A DNA stretch of 64,000 nt from Buxus sempervirens (GCA_947561395.2 OX387191.1:1004501-1068500); one strand, 5' to 3'. Counted from the first letter of the stretch, positions 38,331-57,880 are shown. The notes: generated from the letters alone by a model not told the origin. A program made the numbers and translations.

Positions 38331-40662
38331 AGATGAGAGATATGTAGCATGGGCTGATGTTTTTGCAGCAAACCAAAGAAGGGTGGGATAACCAAAATCA
38401 TCCAGATTTTCATTTGGATCCCAGAGCCTGAAATAACCAAAATAGTCGGTCATTAGAAACCACAGGAATCAAAATACCATATTATATCAGAATACTCTCC
38501 CATTTGGCACCAGAAATTAAAATTATCAAGCAACAGAAAGAGCCATTACATCCAGCCTAATATCAGTGTGATCACAGGAAAAAATATTGTCATAAACACT
38601 GATCTCCGATGACAAAAAAGCCATTCTTTTGAGTTGCAAAATTGAAAAACCTACCAAAGTAAAATGAATGAAAAAAAACGTTGTCACATATATGATTGCC
38701 TCTATCTAATTTCATTTCCTTGATTATACTTTTTACCAAACCATAGTAGATAAGGGCCATTGTTATCACAGTGAATTTCTTTGTGATGGTAATGATAAGC
38801 AACCACTAGATTATCAGAAGACTTGTTGACAAAATTATTGACAAAAAAATTCTGCAAGATCCAGATCCAGATCCAGACCAAGTCATTTAAGTAATCAGAG
38901 AACCAAACAGAACTATTATTACAATTTAGAAAAACAAGAATGTCATAAAAAATAGATTTACCTAAACAGCTAATGCGAACCATGTCAAAGAGCAAGACCA
39001 GACTGCCTATTATAAAATGGACCTGAACCTTGCCTAATCCTACCCCGAGTGTACGAGGAAAACAAATTATAAAACATAGGATCAAAGTAAGAGGACTCCA
39101 ATGGATAGGCTTCAGTGTTGTTTTTGCAGTTTTTTCTTTCATTTAAACATTTTGTTAGGAAATTTTTTTGGTACAGAGCAGATCTTCAAGTTATTAAATC
39201 ATATATGGAGAAATCACTAATCTCTTGAATCAATATAACAATAATTCCCTTTAGGCTTCAAGGTTTTAAGGCTCACAGCAGAAGTGATGAAGCATAACAA
39301 GAGAAAGGTATACGAAAGATAGTAGTCAAAAAACACCAATTTGTTATCAAGAAAATATCATAAATTAAAATCCTGAAAACTAAGACCCACGTCTAAAATG
39401 AAGAAGGGTGTTCACTTTACTTCGAATACAGGGTGCATTTAAAATGGAACCAAGTCCATTCATCATATAGAGTTCCCCATCATCCTTCATTCCTTTTTTA
39501 ATTTGAATTTTGCATTCAAAATAGTTCAGCTTCCATCTTCGAACAGTTGGAAAACTTTGAAAATGGTGCTTCATAAGAAATGGAACAAGGGAATCCTTTT
39601 GAGAAAAATAAACAACAGATTCGAAAATACATGTTTGCAGGCTCTACTAAATTTCCTGACACTAGAATATTCAGATTATATTTTCTCCTGTTCTTTTGAG
39701 GCTTTACTCTTGTAAAACTTCAATTAAAATGCAAAGACTCATGACCATAATTGCAGGATAGAAAAGCCTCAATAACTCCACAGACACTGATATCAAAGTC
39801 AGGTTCATGTCTGTTGGGTTGATATACACCAAAGTCCTCCCATAACTTCAAAATCACCGGTGTATGGCATTATCGTGGACAATGATTGATTGGACAACTA
39901 ACTTGCCTAAGAAGCTTACTCAAGATCAACTTCATCCAAATGTTGTTAAGGTTCTGCTTTGAGAGGTAACTATCTGCAGATCAGATAAGTTGCCAAGAAA
40001 CTTATTTATTAGTTACTGCCAAGAAATGCGACATCATTCAATTCTGTAATCACAAAGATAACAGCCCTGCAATCCAAATGATTTTACCAGTAAAAACATG
40101 TGGGCTCCAGTACTTCCGGGGATAAATCAAACTTCTATAGGCAAGGAAGGGAGGAGATAGGAGAGAGAAAGAGAGGGAGATAAAACTATAAGCTTTGGAA
40201 TGGAACATTTGAGAATAGAGAAAGGTCCTCAAAACAATATATGAATGCTTGGAAGGAGGAAGGAGAGACATCATATAGTGTAAAGGCCAAAAGGTAGAGA
40301 ATCGTGATCCTGGGTTTTTCTATAAACGGCTGAGTGGAAATAAACAAATTTAACAGTTTCAGTTAAGGGTTAAATTTACTTCCACATAGCAGTAATTTGA
40401 AACTATAAGATTCCAGAGAATCAACTTAAAAGTAATCAGAGGAACCCAAAGAAGCAGTCCTTTGTACATAGTTATAGCTTATAGACGTCAAGTTAACAGT
40501 TTTCACTTCCATCACATGTTGCTAAAACCCCCACATAACAATGATAACGGCATACATGAAAGAGCTCAGCTGAGACTAAAGGAATAAGAGCAAAAGCAAT
40601 GAACTTACATTGTGTATTCACTTTGCCCAGGTTCTCCTCCAACTGCAAGAAGGTTTATACTC
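38331..40662 (-). other. Two exon-like segments of unknown product
   Basis: On the minus strand, 40662-40609 and 38427-38331 are each bounded by good AG acceptors (TTTCAG, ATTTCAG) and GTAAG donors. They join in phase into an uninterrupted 51-codon frame: SINLLAVGGEPGQSEYTM, then LWDPNENLDDFGYPTLLW and a further 15 codons ending at a phase-0 donor. I recognise no family. They may be 5' exons of the NOI transcript, a separate small gene, or a chance pattern. The remainder of 37966-41030 shows no gene. Confidence 0.3.
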
Positions 40663-41030
40663 CTGAAACCCACATCTTTATGAATATTTATTTGGGCTCA
40701 ACTCAACATCACAAAATCAAGTTTTAAACATGAGAAAACAAAATTAATCAAAACAAAAAATAAGAAGATGCTTACCATCAATTACAGGATCTATGATGTG
40801 ACACAAATAAATCCCAAAAGAATCAGAATAAGTAGATCGGATTCATACGACTCATAAGGTGTATCAGATTGAAGATGCCGCTGTAGTCAAAAAACCTAAT
40901 GAGTGTCCAAGTAGGTTCATACTCAAGGGCCCAATTCATCCTTCTTGGTCATTATGCCTTCAGGAAAAGCTACCTTCATATCCCTGATCTTTAATGTGCA
41001 ACCAACCAAACTAGTACCAATTTTGTGACT

Positions 41031-44000
41031 CTATTTCCTTGTCCTAAGCCTTAACAATCTTAATCTAGACATGGCATCCACTACTGCCTCATGTACACCA
41101 TGGGTGCTTCCATTCCAAGATATCAATCCCCTCTCTCGTAGATCCTTCAACAGCATTTCACCTTTGACAAGATTATTCTCCCTAGAAATGGCATCAATGA
41201 GAACAGTATACGTGGTGACATTAGGCCACAGTCGCCTTTGTTTCATATGCTCATATAGTTCAAATGCAGCCATAAGATCGCCATTGGCACAAAAGCCTGC
41301 AATGAGAATATTGTAAGAAACAATGTCAAGCTCCAAGCCATGGCACTCCATCACGCCTCTCAACTTCAAAGCTTCCACAAGTTTAGACTGTTTGCAGAGT
41401 CTGTGCATAATAGTCGTAAAGGTAGCAATAGTTGGAACTAGTTGTGTCCGAAGCATGTAATCAAGAACAAGCATTGCTTCCTCAATCTTCCCACACTTGG
41501 CAAGCCCTCTAACCATAGCACTCTCAGCTACATCACGAGACACTAAACCTAGTGCCTCCATCTCATCTTTTAGTCTGAATGCTCCTTGAATATCTCCCAA
41601 TCTACACATGCCATTAATTAAAGTAATATAATGGATATGAGTAGGCATATACCCATTATTCATCATTTCATGCAAAACAATATGGGATTCTCGAAAACTT
41701 GCTTGCCTGTTGAATACATTTATAATAATATCATAGTAATCACTGTCAAGAGATATTCCCAACTTATTCATAATGTCAACCAAAGCAAACACTTTTCCTG
41801 TCTTTCCATTCTCATTACACTTGACGATAAGCATGTTAAATGTAAATCGGTCAGGAATAGCACCTTCAATTATCATCTTTCCTAAAACCTTAATCCCAAT
41901 ATCCACCATGTTTGACTCACAAAGTCCAACAATTAGTGAGTGGTATGTTAACTTGTCAGGCCTGAAACCAGCCTTTCTCATAGCTTTAAATAGTGTAAAA
42001 CATCTTGATAAAAGTTTTTTCCTAGCATACCCATGTAAAAGAATGTTATATGTAACCAAATTGGGCCATAAACTATTTTTGGTAGCAGAAAAATCCACCA
42101 TTGGCATTTGTCCCAATCTTGAGAGCCCATCTATAACTGAATTGAGTGCAACTGTATCAGGGTACAAGCCTTTTTTTGCCATCTCCTCGTACAAATATAA
42201 AGCAACCTTTGGTTGGCCAACCTTGAAAAAGCCATTAATCAGACATGTGTACATGACCTCATTCAAAGCAATGTTTTCCTTTTCCATAATTTTTCCAAAC
42301 AGATGGATTGCAACAAACATTTTTCCTCTCTTACAAAATCCACTGAGAAGTGTACTATACGTGTAACTATCAGGTAGAATATCATTTCCAAGCATCATGT
42401 CAAATAGATGCATGGCTTCCTGCAGATTTCCAAATCTGCATATATTGGCCAGTAATATGTTATAGACAACACTGTCTACAGCACAAGGAATGGAGTGGAG
42501 TTTATGCAAGAAATTTTTTGCCTCCTCTAAATTTCCCCCTTTGCAAAGTCCTTTTAGTAGACTTGCATATGTGAAAACACTTGGCCTGTGACCCCTTTTA
42601 ATCATTTCATCAAACAAGGAAAATGCTTTCAACGCATCCCCTATATTTCCATAACCATTAATAAGACAATGGTAAGTAATAGAATTAGGTACTAGACCTA
42701 TACTGGTCATGTGTTGCATGAAACCTTCCGCCTCACTCAACTTCCCACCTCTACAAAGAAATGCAACCAAAATGTTGCATGTGATAAGGTCCACAAAGTG
42801 GCTTCCATGAAACAAGCCTGCATAGATATTCATTGCTTTAATAAAATTTCCCTGCTTGCATGAATAATAGATTAGAGTAGAGAATATGATATTGTTTGGT
42901 GTGACTCCAGATTTATACATCTTTGAAATCACTTCCTTTGCATGTTTTAACTTGCCTGCCTTGCAGAACCCATTTATGAGCACCGAATATGTGACAACAT
43001 CAGGATTTAAACCAGTCTTCAACATCCTATGAAGCAAATGTAAAGCTTCATCAATCTGCCCATTTTTGCACAACCCATCAATCAACATTGTGTATGACAT
43101 ATGGCCAACATTCAAGCCATTCAACATCATTCTCCCAAGGAGATTTATAGCTGAATCAAATTTTGTATCCTTGCATAGTCGATTTAGAAGAGCACCATAA
43201 CTACCCTCGTCAGGTCTCAGTCCCACCGCTTCCATTTCATCCAGAAGTCTGATAGCTTCTTCAACATTACCTCCTCGACAATTTCCATCGATCAACGTAT
43301 TATAAGTAATACAGTTTGGTGAAAGATTAAAACAAGACATTTCATTGAAAACACGAATTGCAACTCTAATCTTCCCTTCCTTACAGAAACCGTTGATAAT
43401 AGTATTGTATGTTACTTCATTTGGGAACAGCCCCTTCTTCCTCATCTTATTCAACAGCAAATAACCTTTGGCACTCTTATTGATTCTACACAAATGATCA
43501 ATAATCATGTTATATGTATATACATCTGTTTCAATACCCTTAGAGCCCATACGATCAATCAGCTCGAAAGCAGACTTGTACCTCCCCTTCTTGATATACC
43601 AATTAAGCAGAGTATTGTAAGTAACTGCCGTTGGGGCATAACCAGTCTCTTCCATTTTCCTCACAAGATAACCAGCTTTCTTAAGCTTTCCTTCCACACA
43701 AAGGAAATTTAACAACACGTTGAAAGAACCTACATTAGGACAAATCCTCCTTGCCAACATTTCCTTAAAGAATGACCAAACAAACTCAATTCTACCATCC
43801 TTTGCCATTGCAGCTAGGAGCATATTACATGTATAAACCGACGGCTTGAATCCAAAATCACCCATCAAATGGAAAGTCTCGCGTGCGTATGTTACCATTC
43901 CTTCACGTACATAGATTCTGATTAGAAGGTCAAAAACCGAAGGATTGGAATTGCAAAGTCGATATGTGTTCATAAGAGAATCAAAAATGGAGCGCGGGCC

Positions 44001-44630
44001 CGTAACCATCACAGAGAGGTATCTCAAAATCGACTCTGCACGTTTGTACATTCTAGCTTTAACAAGTATGTGAGCTGTGATGCAGAAAACGTGGGCGAGG
44101 TTACAGAATTCCAGACCCGGTTGATTTATAACCCAGTTGAGGAATTTCAAGGCCAGTTTTCCATGTATGGGTCGAAGTGAACGCAATCTATAATCCATAT
44201 GATTCAGCGATTCCCAGCGATGAATAGTGAGAATCTTATAGATGCTTTTCTCTATGTCTGGATCCGTTCGCCACAGAAGATCTTCACAAAGTAGATAACT
44301 CGTACATTAATATAATTATTCATGGCGAGAAACTTGAAGAGAATCGTATAACGAAAGCAGAATTTTCTCGGAAAAACTACAAATAGTAAAAATTAGACAC
44401 AGAAATTCTTTACTTGGACAAATCAAAGATTTAAACATACCTGAGACAGAATTTCTCTCGCGTGTTCGGCTCTTAACATCATTTCGAGCGGAGCACTTGT
44501 GAGAAAAAGCCCTAAATTTCAATACTTTTAACGAAGATGAAGAAATCCTTTTCACCGTTCGAGAACCCGTAGAAGACATTGTAAGCGCGCTAGATTTATG
44601 CAGCCGGGAAAGACTCCAATATTTTCTCAT
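41031..44630 (-). CDS. P-type PPR protein, At5g55840-like, about 1146 aa
   Basis: PPR proteins bind organellar RNA one base per 35-residue repeat and steer its processing, stability or translation. The main exon (44281-41031) holds about 25-27 tandem P-type repeats with the classic TYNTLINGFCKEGK and NVVTYT-like cores and no DYW or E domain, so RNA editing is unlikely. A first exon at 44630-44441 ends in CTCAG before GTATGT and joins in phase to 44281. It adds DLLWRTDPDIEKSIYKIL and RWESLNH, which match the Arabidopsis protein as I recall it, just before the Met at 44198. Residues 1-60 are Arg/Ser-rich with few acids, a mitochondrial-type transit peptide; Met 18 (44579) is an alternative start. 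Total length is close to the 1136 residues of At5g55840. One repeat region near GRLGQMPMVDF looks shortened. Confidence 0.9.
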
Positions 44631-46238
44631 TTTAAAGGTAGCGGATAGGCCCCAAAACCCTCTGCGATTTGAGATATCGCCGGACCCGTGATCCGTTTCT
44701 GGGTCATCGGTTCACCGCTCAAACAACAAATAAAAAACAAAAGACCGAAAAAAGAAACAATAACAGAGGCCAAGTTATCCAAAACCAGCCAAACTCTTAT
44801 GTAAGATAACATGTTGAGTTCTGGTCCGGATCTCAATGCCCTCAAGAATAGGATCCTCCATGAAATCACTTTGTAGTTGATTCATATGATATAGAAGAAT
44901 TTTATTTCACCTCATAAGATAAGAATTTTATCTGTTACAAAATTTGAGCTAATTTTGTATCTATATACTATTAGAAAAGAAAAGAGGGAGACTCTGTCCC
45001 CACAATGTAACGACCCCTCTTTAGCAATTTGGCATGCCACATCAGCATATGGTTTGCAGTCCCCTAGTATAATTATAAGCAAAGAAGGCGGACTGGAGTA
45101 GTAGGTGTTTTCTTTCTTTAGATTCCTTTTTACCTATCCAAAATATGGAGAGATAGAAGCCAGATTGGAGTAGTTCGTTTATATGTCTTCAAACCTTATC
45201 CTCGTCTACATTTTATTAAAAACTATATTTCCTTTCTTATCTATCGATGGTTAGTTAAAGATCAAATCTAGAGAAGTACATATTAGTAGAATAAGTGAAT
45301 CAAAATGAACCATGTTTTCCAACATGAAACATTTTAGTATTTGGCACCCACCGCACATAATATAATTTTCTGCGCATACGCCCCTGGGCTTGAATCATGA
45401 TTCCAGGAAGTTTAGGAAAATACACCCCAACCGAACGCAAAGGGAAAGAACCAAGCCCATCTAAACTAAAGCAGTCCGTGGCAGGCTCCGCACACCTTAA
45501 CAGCTGGAATGTCGCATAAAAGGATTCACCACCTAGAAACGCGTAGGTTGTTCGTCATGAGGTGTGAATTTGAAAAAATATCACCCGGTTCAATATTCGT
45601 AAAGGAGCAAGTGCAGTACTTTTGGAGAAAATATTAAAATAGATATACAAACATTTGAGCTTACATTTCTCCTAATACAACAAGATTCCCTGCGGAAGCA
45701 GGGTCCTAAAAGGCGCAGACAAGACAACCCTTCAGCATTTCATGCAAACCGACTACTCTCAAATACGGAACCATTAGTCACCTAACTGACGGTCCAAGGC
45801 TTCTACCATCCACCACCAATTGACCGTCCCTACCTTATTTGTAAAGGAGCCTCTTGAGATGGACAATTAAAAAAGAAAAATAAGAAAGAAATTGCACAAA
45901 ATCTAATCTATCATGCTGACCGGAGTGAAATTCAACTTCACAACAACGATGTTCCCGCCCTCACAACCGTCCTGCAATATACAAAAAGCTTTGGTCACTT
46001 CTTGGGAGCTGTGGTCGCGACTCAGTCAAGTATAAATATGATGGGTTCTGGAATCTGGCTCAGATATAGAACCAAGATGTGGTTCCTCGCTGAAAGGTTG
46101 AAGTCATATTGCTTGAGCAATTTAGGCCATTTCCAGAGCACATTAATGCAACAGAAAAACAATTTTTGTGTGGAAGCAAATCAAAACTGCTCTGTCAATA
46201 GGAAATTTAGCATATGGAACTTACCGGGTATTAAAGGC
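44631..46238. other. Spacer between thiolase 3' end and PPR 5' end
   Basis: Both genes lie on the minus strand, so this holds the PPR promoter (towards 44.7-45 kb) and the thiolase 3' UTR (just below 46239). Nothing coding is seen. The open frame at 46002-46436 is the shadow of the thiolase last exon. Confidence 0.5.
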
Positions 46239-52365
<6,127 letters not shown>

Positions 52366-53215
52366 TGCAAGTTCAGAAGAAAGATCTGCAGTGTGAACAT
52401 AAATCCGTTAATATTTTAATGGAAAATAAAAAAAGAGAGTAATAACACTCACGATCATGCTCACATGTGACCCGGACAAATAGCCATAAAATCAGACTGT
52501 ACCTACTCTAAAGTTCATGACAAAAGCAAGAGATTCACATTTTTTAACAAATTTTGGCAACAGCCAAAAAAAAAAAATTAAAGAAAAGAAAGAATATGAT
52601 TAATCAAAGTAATTTGAGAAATTCTAGCTCCGAACACGCGAGATTTAATTTTTGTATATTCATGAAAAATTGCCCGCCGTCTGTATATTCTGTTAAATTT
52701 TTCGTAAACTATCGAAGATAATAGAACAAAGAAAAACAAACAGAAAAATGGAACAACTTAAGAGAGTTGAGATAGCCGAGAAAAACATATTAGATCTAAA
52801 ATGTAAGCGTAATCAAGCAGGTCGTGGATCAGCAATCTCCAAATCTGCAAGTTGTTATAAAACCGAAAATGTAAACCTGATCAACCGTAAAAATTGAAGT
52901 AGCAAAATTTAACAAAATGAGCCGGAATCTAGAATAACTGCTTTGAAAACAAATTGGGACAAGAACAAGAACGGTATGGTTTATATTAAGAGATTTACAT
53001 CAATCGAAACAGAAAAAAAAATGAGGATGCAAACACAGCAGGAAGCTCAAACACGAAGAAAGAAATCAAAAAACAAAATGCGCCCAACGATCAGAGACCG
53101 GAAAAATAGCGGAGAAATTAGAGACAGAGAGACCTGGGGGCCTTACCTCTAGGTTTTCTAGCAGAGAGAGAGAGAGAGCTCGGTCACCAGCTGATATTAC
53201 TTGCATACATATTTA

Positions 53216-53224
53216 CATATATAG
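53216..53224 (-). promoter_or_regulatory. TATA box of the thiolase gene
   Basis: CTATATATG on the minus strand lies upstream of a GA/CT-rich leader (53160-53180) and the probable 5' UTR splice donor at about 53147. Distance to the start codon is about 850 nt because of the leader intron. Confidence 0.5.
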
Positions 53225-54025
53225 AGTTCGGAGTTTCGAAGCAGCCGAGCACGAGCTTCACGGTGACATTTTTATGTTACTGAGAAGCCTACTAGAATTG
53301 ATGTTATTACTATCCTGTCTACATAATTGCCCTTGAAGTTCGCTTATATGGCAGATGAGCCATGCTGTGAGTCCGTGACTCTTTCGTTTTTGCCAATCTC
53401 AAGGAATGTGTATTTTCGTCAATAGACATTTTTAAATTCTCCTTCGAATCTTCGATGATACCGATTGTTATGTTTGCTGCACGTCTGCGCCACTCTTTGG
53501 GAAGGTAGAGCTTTTCTGAGGAAACATCGCGACTTCAGGACAATTCTTAGAGCCTTCGCTTGATTGGCCAATACTGTCGCGGGCCCAGTACCTCTGATGT
53601 GTGGGTCCCCGGTTTTGGCCAATGAGATGTTTAAGTTCAAAATCTTCTTGAACTCGCCTGTAGCATTTTTCACATGTCATAACATTTGTGATCGTGAAGA
53701 CCACTTTGAACGCAAAGAAAAAACTGAGTAGAATATATATCTTTTTTTTTGTTAATATAAATGTTGTCAGTAGGTTGGTAGGAAATACACAAGACATGCA
53801 AGGCATAAGGATGACATGGAAGAGGAATTCATTCCACTAGACATAATCCCTATTGTACAGGGGTGGAGATGATTTTTTTTTTTCTCTTTGGGTATTCTGT
53901 ACATTGCGGCTTCTTTATTATAGTAGTTTCACCACATTGCTGTGTGTGAAGGGCAAAAAGAAGGGACATGCAAGGGCATAAGAAAGAAAATAGGCCAGGG
54001 CACAGCAAGTTCTGAGACCATATTA

Positions 54026-54152
54026 GCTGGAGTCTTATGCTAGAAGATTTACTAGTCCAATGGTAAAAGATGTGTACATGTCAGCTTCATTCACATGCGC
54101 ATACACACCCTTCATCGTTGAACTAGCAAAACTTCTAGCCAAAGGCTCCAAC
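54026..54152. repeat. Hairpin MITE family B, copy 1
   Basis: GCTGGAGTCTTATGCTAGAAG at the left is the imperfect complement of CTTCTAGCCAAAGGCTCCAAC at the right, and the inner arms (GTGTGTACATG; CATACACACCC) also pair. A second copy lies at 59831-59955 with the same plan. It contains no gene. Confidence 0.65.
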
Positions 54153-54339
54153 ACATTTCAAGTTTTCGTTCTCAACTTTAAAAGCTCTTTACAAGAGATG
54201 CTTAAGAGTTCTTCGTGTATTTTTCAATTTAGATATAAAAAGTGTCACTCGTATTAGTTGCCTTTAAAAAAACAAAAATGAAGAAGGCATAGTATTCATG
54301 TAGGTGCCTTTTTTAAATCCACGTCCACGCGTCTAGTAT

Positions 54340-55020
54340 TGTCTCTACGGTGTCAAGATGCCAATGGCGTGTCTTCAAATCTCGATTTTCAGTAAGAGAG
54401 GTACGTCCGATGTTGGCTTAAACCGCCAACTTAGCAGCCGTTCCCACACTGTTACTAAACAGAAAAAAGGTTCTAGTAGATAAGACGTGACAAGTAGACA
54501 ATTGTTAGAATGAGAGACGGGAGATACTCAAGTGATTTTCACATGTACCAAGCTAGAGAGCTCCTTTAATGGTAAAAACAAAGAAATCTGAAAGACTTAG
54601 AGAATTTGTAGTAAACTTGGAGAAGGTTGAGAGAAAAGAAATGAAGTCTTGTTCTTAGCAGTCCAAGAATCAGGGATCCCCCAAATGAATGAAAGTTCTC
54701 CTATTTATAGCAAGTGTGGGGCCCCAAGATTGTGACACTAGGGCTTTAGGAATGTTTAATCTTTATTATGAATCTGGTCTAAAAAAAATCTAAGTTCAAG
54801 ATAAGAATAAGAGATAATCATTATTTTTAAATAAATAATGGAGCTCTCTTATTGGTATAGTGGGTCCCACATGTTAACATGTGAAAATATGTCACTTGAC
54901 TTTTTCATCATTTTAGGTTAGCATGCCAAAACCCATCGCTAGCTGCCAACAAGTCCCATGCCCGTGTCCGCCACGCCTTAAAGACCGCCAAATAACCCCC
55001 CTTAATGTGCTTTTGCCCAA
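54340..55020 (-). mobile_element. LTR-like sequence, probably a solo LTR
   Basis: On the minus strand a CTATAAATAG box (54710-54701) is followed by a leader-like stretch rich in CTTTT and TTCATT, as in plant LTR promoters. No internal retrotransposon sequence lies on either side. Ends and target duplication could not be fixed, so boundaries are approximate. Confidence 0.35.
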
Positions 55021-56221
55021 GACGGAGATCTCCACTCCAATATGCCAAATAAGTTTTATATTTAATTTGAACAAATTATGTCACGTTTAATTATTAATTT
55101 CTATCAGATAAATAATCCACGACATATAATATAGGTGACGTGTCAAGTAAAAAAAAGGGTCATCTACAAAGGTCATAGATGATTCAGACTCCCTTATTAA
55201 TCATCTAAACATATAAAAATAAAAATTCTTCTTTAATCACCAAAACCAATTGTTTTGACCTCAACATTTCATGCATCGTGTTCATGATCATATTTGATAT
55301 TTTTTTTAAAACTTTTACAAAGATATTAAAGCCATAATCTTTTCAGCATGAAATTTTTATGTCTTTATATATTAGATTGCTTAGATTTATTTATAATATA
55401 CAATTCTGTGTTATTTCCTATATTGTTACAATTCAATCTTTTTAAAAGAAACTAGCATACTTTATTAGGGCTTACAAGTTGATACATTGGTCAACTAAAT
55501 CTATATGAGTGTTGGGATTGTTGGGCTAAAGTCCAACATCCTGGTATGGTATAAAAAAATAAAGTTGCGCTCTAACTAATAAATTAAGTTATTGATTTAA
55601 TGGTAAGTGTTTGATCCTAATAATTAGTATAAGAACCTAGGTCCTGAGTTTAACCAAGTTCTAACAAGTAACTTAAGTTATTGGTCTAGTGGTAAGCATT
55701 TAATCCTAACAGTTCCAACCGGATATTTTTCATTCTAATTCTGATGTTCAACGGTCCACCCTAACATTGAGGTGGTTTCGCCATTAATTTTCCATGAAAG
55801 TAACATCTGGGCCTGTCTATAATGATGGCTATTTATAATTCCACCTATACAAATAATTATGATGTATAGTCCCACCAACTCGCGTACTTCAGTCGTTGCT
55901 ACCTATTAGACGTGAGAATCGACACCTGCAACTTTCAATAACTAAATGATAAGTAAATGTTGCAGTTGTGTACTGCAAAGTCAAGATGGCTTTAATACCG
56001 AATTTTACATCTTCTGCAATGTTGCATATGATGTATGACATTGTAGAATTGCCAATAAATATACATGTTTACTAAAGAAATGGATGACTTGGCTCCATGA
56101 TGGTATCTCACGTCGCAGTAGACATTGTAGGTTAAGGATGCAGAGGAACTATTTGTTCTCTCAATATTGGGCTTTACCAACTAAAAAATATAAAGTTCTC
56201 CTCTCTTGCTCCCATTGTTCA

Positions 56222-56575
56222 CAGTGGCGGAACCAGGACTCCAAATTTGGGGGGGCAAAAAAAAATTTTCAATTAACACTTCTCATAAAATATAGAATTT
56301 TTAATGAGTTGGGGGTGGGCAAATCAGAAATTTTAGAAGGGATTCTCATGAAATATAAAAATTTTCAATAGGTTAGGGGGCAAACCAGAAATTTTAGAAG
56401 GAATTCTCATGAAATATAAAAATTTTCAATGGGTTAGGGGGGTAAACCAGAAATTTTAGGGGGGGCAAAACACAAATTTTAATTAAAAAATATATATAAT
56501 ATATACCTTTTTTATTAAAGAATAAAAGTTAGGGGGGCAATTGCCCCCCTAACCAATACGTGGTTGGACACTCCA
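56222..56575. repeat. DNA-transposon-like block with a 62-bp tandem repeat
   Basis: It starts CAGTGGCGGAACCAGGACTCC, a common terminus of plant DNA-transposon remnants, and ends near GGGGGGCAATTGCCCCCC and ACGTGGTTGG. Inside, a unit beginning CTCATRAAATATA occurs at 56282, 56345 and 56406 (periods 63 and 61), each ending CAGAAATTTTAG. The right terminus is too diverged to confirm. Confidence 0.5.
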
Positions 56576-56639
56576 TTAGAGAGAAAATCATCATTCGTTC
56601 AATCATTTTTGCTTTTTGATTCCACTAGTTCAAGTAATC

Positions 56640-57129
56640 AACCACCCATATTTCTGTGTTCTCCTCTTTTTGTCAAAGTTTTTCATTTTTATAATTTTAG
56701 ATTAAAGTTAGAATGAGGACGGTTTCGTTGGCATTGTAGTGATCTATCAACCATGTTTATGCATCATGGAATTTTTTTTTATATTGAAAAACATTAGCCA
56801 CTTGGTCTTGGTGGCATCTCTTTCAAAGAACAACTTTAATGTATCACGAGACTTTCAAAGAACAACTTTAATGTATCATGAGACTTTTTTGGGGCCCCTT
56901 TCACTGATATTATGACCAATTTGTTCGTTTGATAGGGGCTCTTCGGATTGATCCTGTCCAAGAAAATTGGACGATCGTTGTAGAAAAATTTACTCTGATA
57001 TGCTTCACAATACGATTTACAGTATATTTCAAAGAAGATAATCTGTCCATATCTAGAATATTCTCTTCAATTCCTCTTAGTGGCGGCCTACTTGTGCATA
57101 CTTTATATGCGAACATGGATCAACTATAT
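56640..57129 (+). repeat. Duplicated segment, copy 1
   Basis: About 490 nt starting AACCACCCATATTTCTGTGT that recurs at 58910-59365. It contains a 36-bp tandem duplication (CTTTCAAAGAACAACTTTAA at about 56819 and 56855) that the other copy lacks. An open frame at 56929-57141 reads LRIDPVQENWTIVVEKFTLI, FTVYFKEDNLSISRIF and onwards. I recognise no family on either strand. Confidence 0.8.
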
Positions 57130-57419
57130 CTATATCTATAACCTATATAAAAAAGGCCTTGTGACCTACTTGACAATAATTCAGATTTAATTATGTATCC
57201 CCGTAATTCTTTAAAAAGGAAATTGATTTTAAGTGATGTTTTAAAATATAATTCAGATTTAGTCATACTTTTGATAATTTTGTTTTATTCGACCTGTACT
57301 TGGCAGTATTAATGTTGTAGAAATAAGTCAAAAAAAGGAATTTGACAATTTGGAAAATCTGGAAAAAACAAAATAAAATTCAAAAAATAAATCAACTTAT
57401 CTCTTGAAAGAAGAATTCG

Positions 57420-57880
57420 ACCAAGGCGTGCTAGGCATTGTCCTTGAAATCAATCTGCCGCCTATTGGATGATCTCCGCAATGCTCTGGGTTGTAAATAG
57501 TAGTTAGCGTCCAGGATTCAATGGTCTTCTACCCCCAATAGTTAGCATCGACTATTGGACCAAAGGCGAACCCAATTGAGTGTCACTCACTAAGGATGAA
57601 TTGAACCGGCAATTGAAAAACTCAAAGGAACGAAATCTCTTGTATTTGCAGAAGCAATAACTCAGACAATCTCAGATTTTGTTGTCTTTGAAACCCGAAA
57701 CTACAACTCTATATATAGAGTTGTTCATACCTCTTCAAGGTGCTAAATCACTTTGAATAGGTGTGAATCACACCTATTAGTTTAAAATTTTGACTGTTAT
57801 GGAGTGTAAACTAACTCCAAACAACCATTTTTAAAGTTTAAAACTCAATTTAAAAGTTTAAAATATACAAACAAGTTGGG
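57420..57880 (-). mobile_element. Possible second LTR-like sequence
   Basis: A CTCTATATATAGAG box near 57708-57721 is followed on the minus strand by a leader-like region (TTTCGTTCCTTTGAG, TTCAATTCATCCTTAG). The arrangement resembles plant LTR promoters, but no TG/CA ends or coding domain were found. Confidence 0.25.

Noticed and set aside
38702..39142. 146-codon hydrophobic minus-strand frame
   Set aside because: AT-rich, Phe/Leu/Ile-biased translation without splice support or known similarity.
55600..55720. Possible tRNA-like box (GGTCTAGTGGTAAGC)
   Set aside because: No T arm or acceptor stem could be folded; only a weak SINE-like resemblance.
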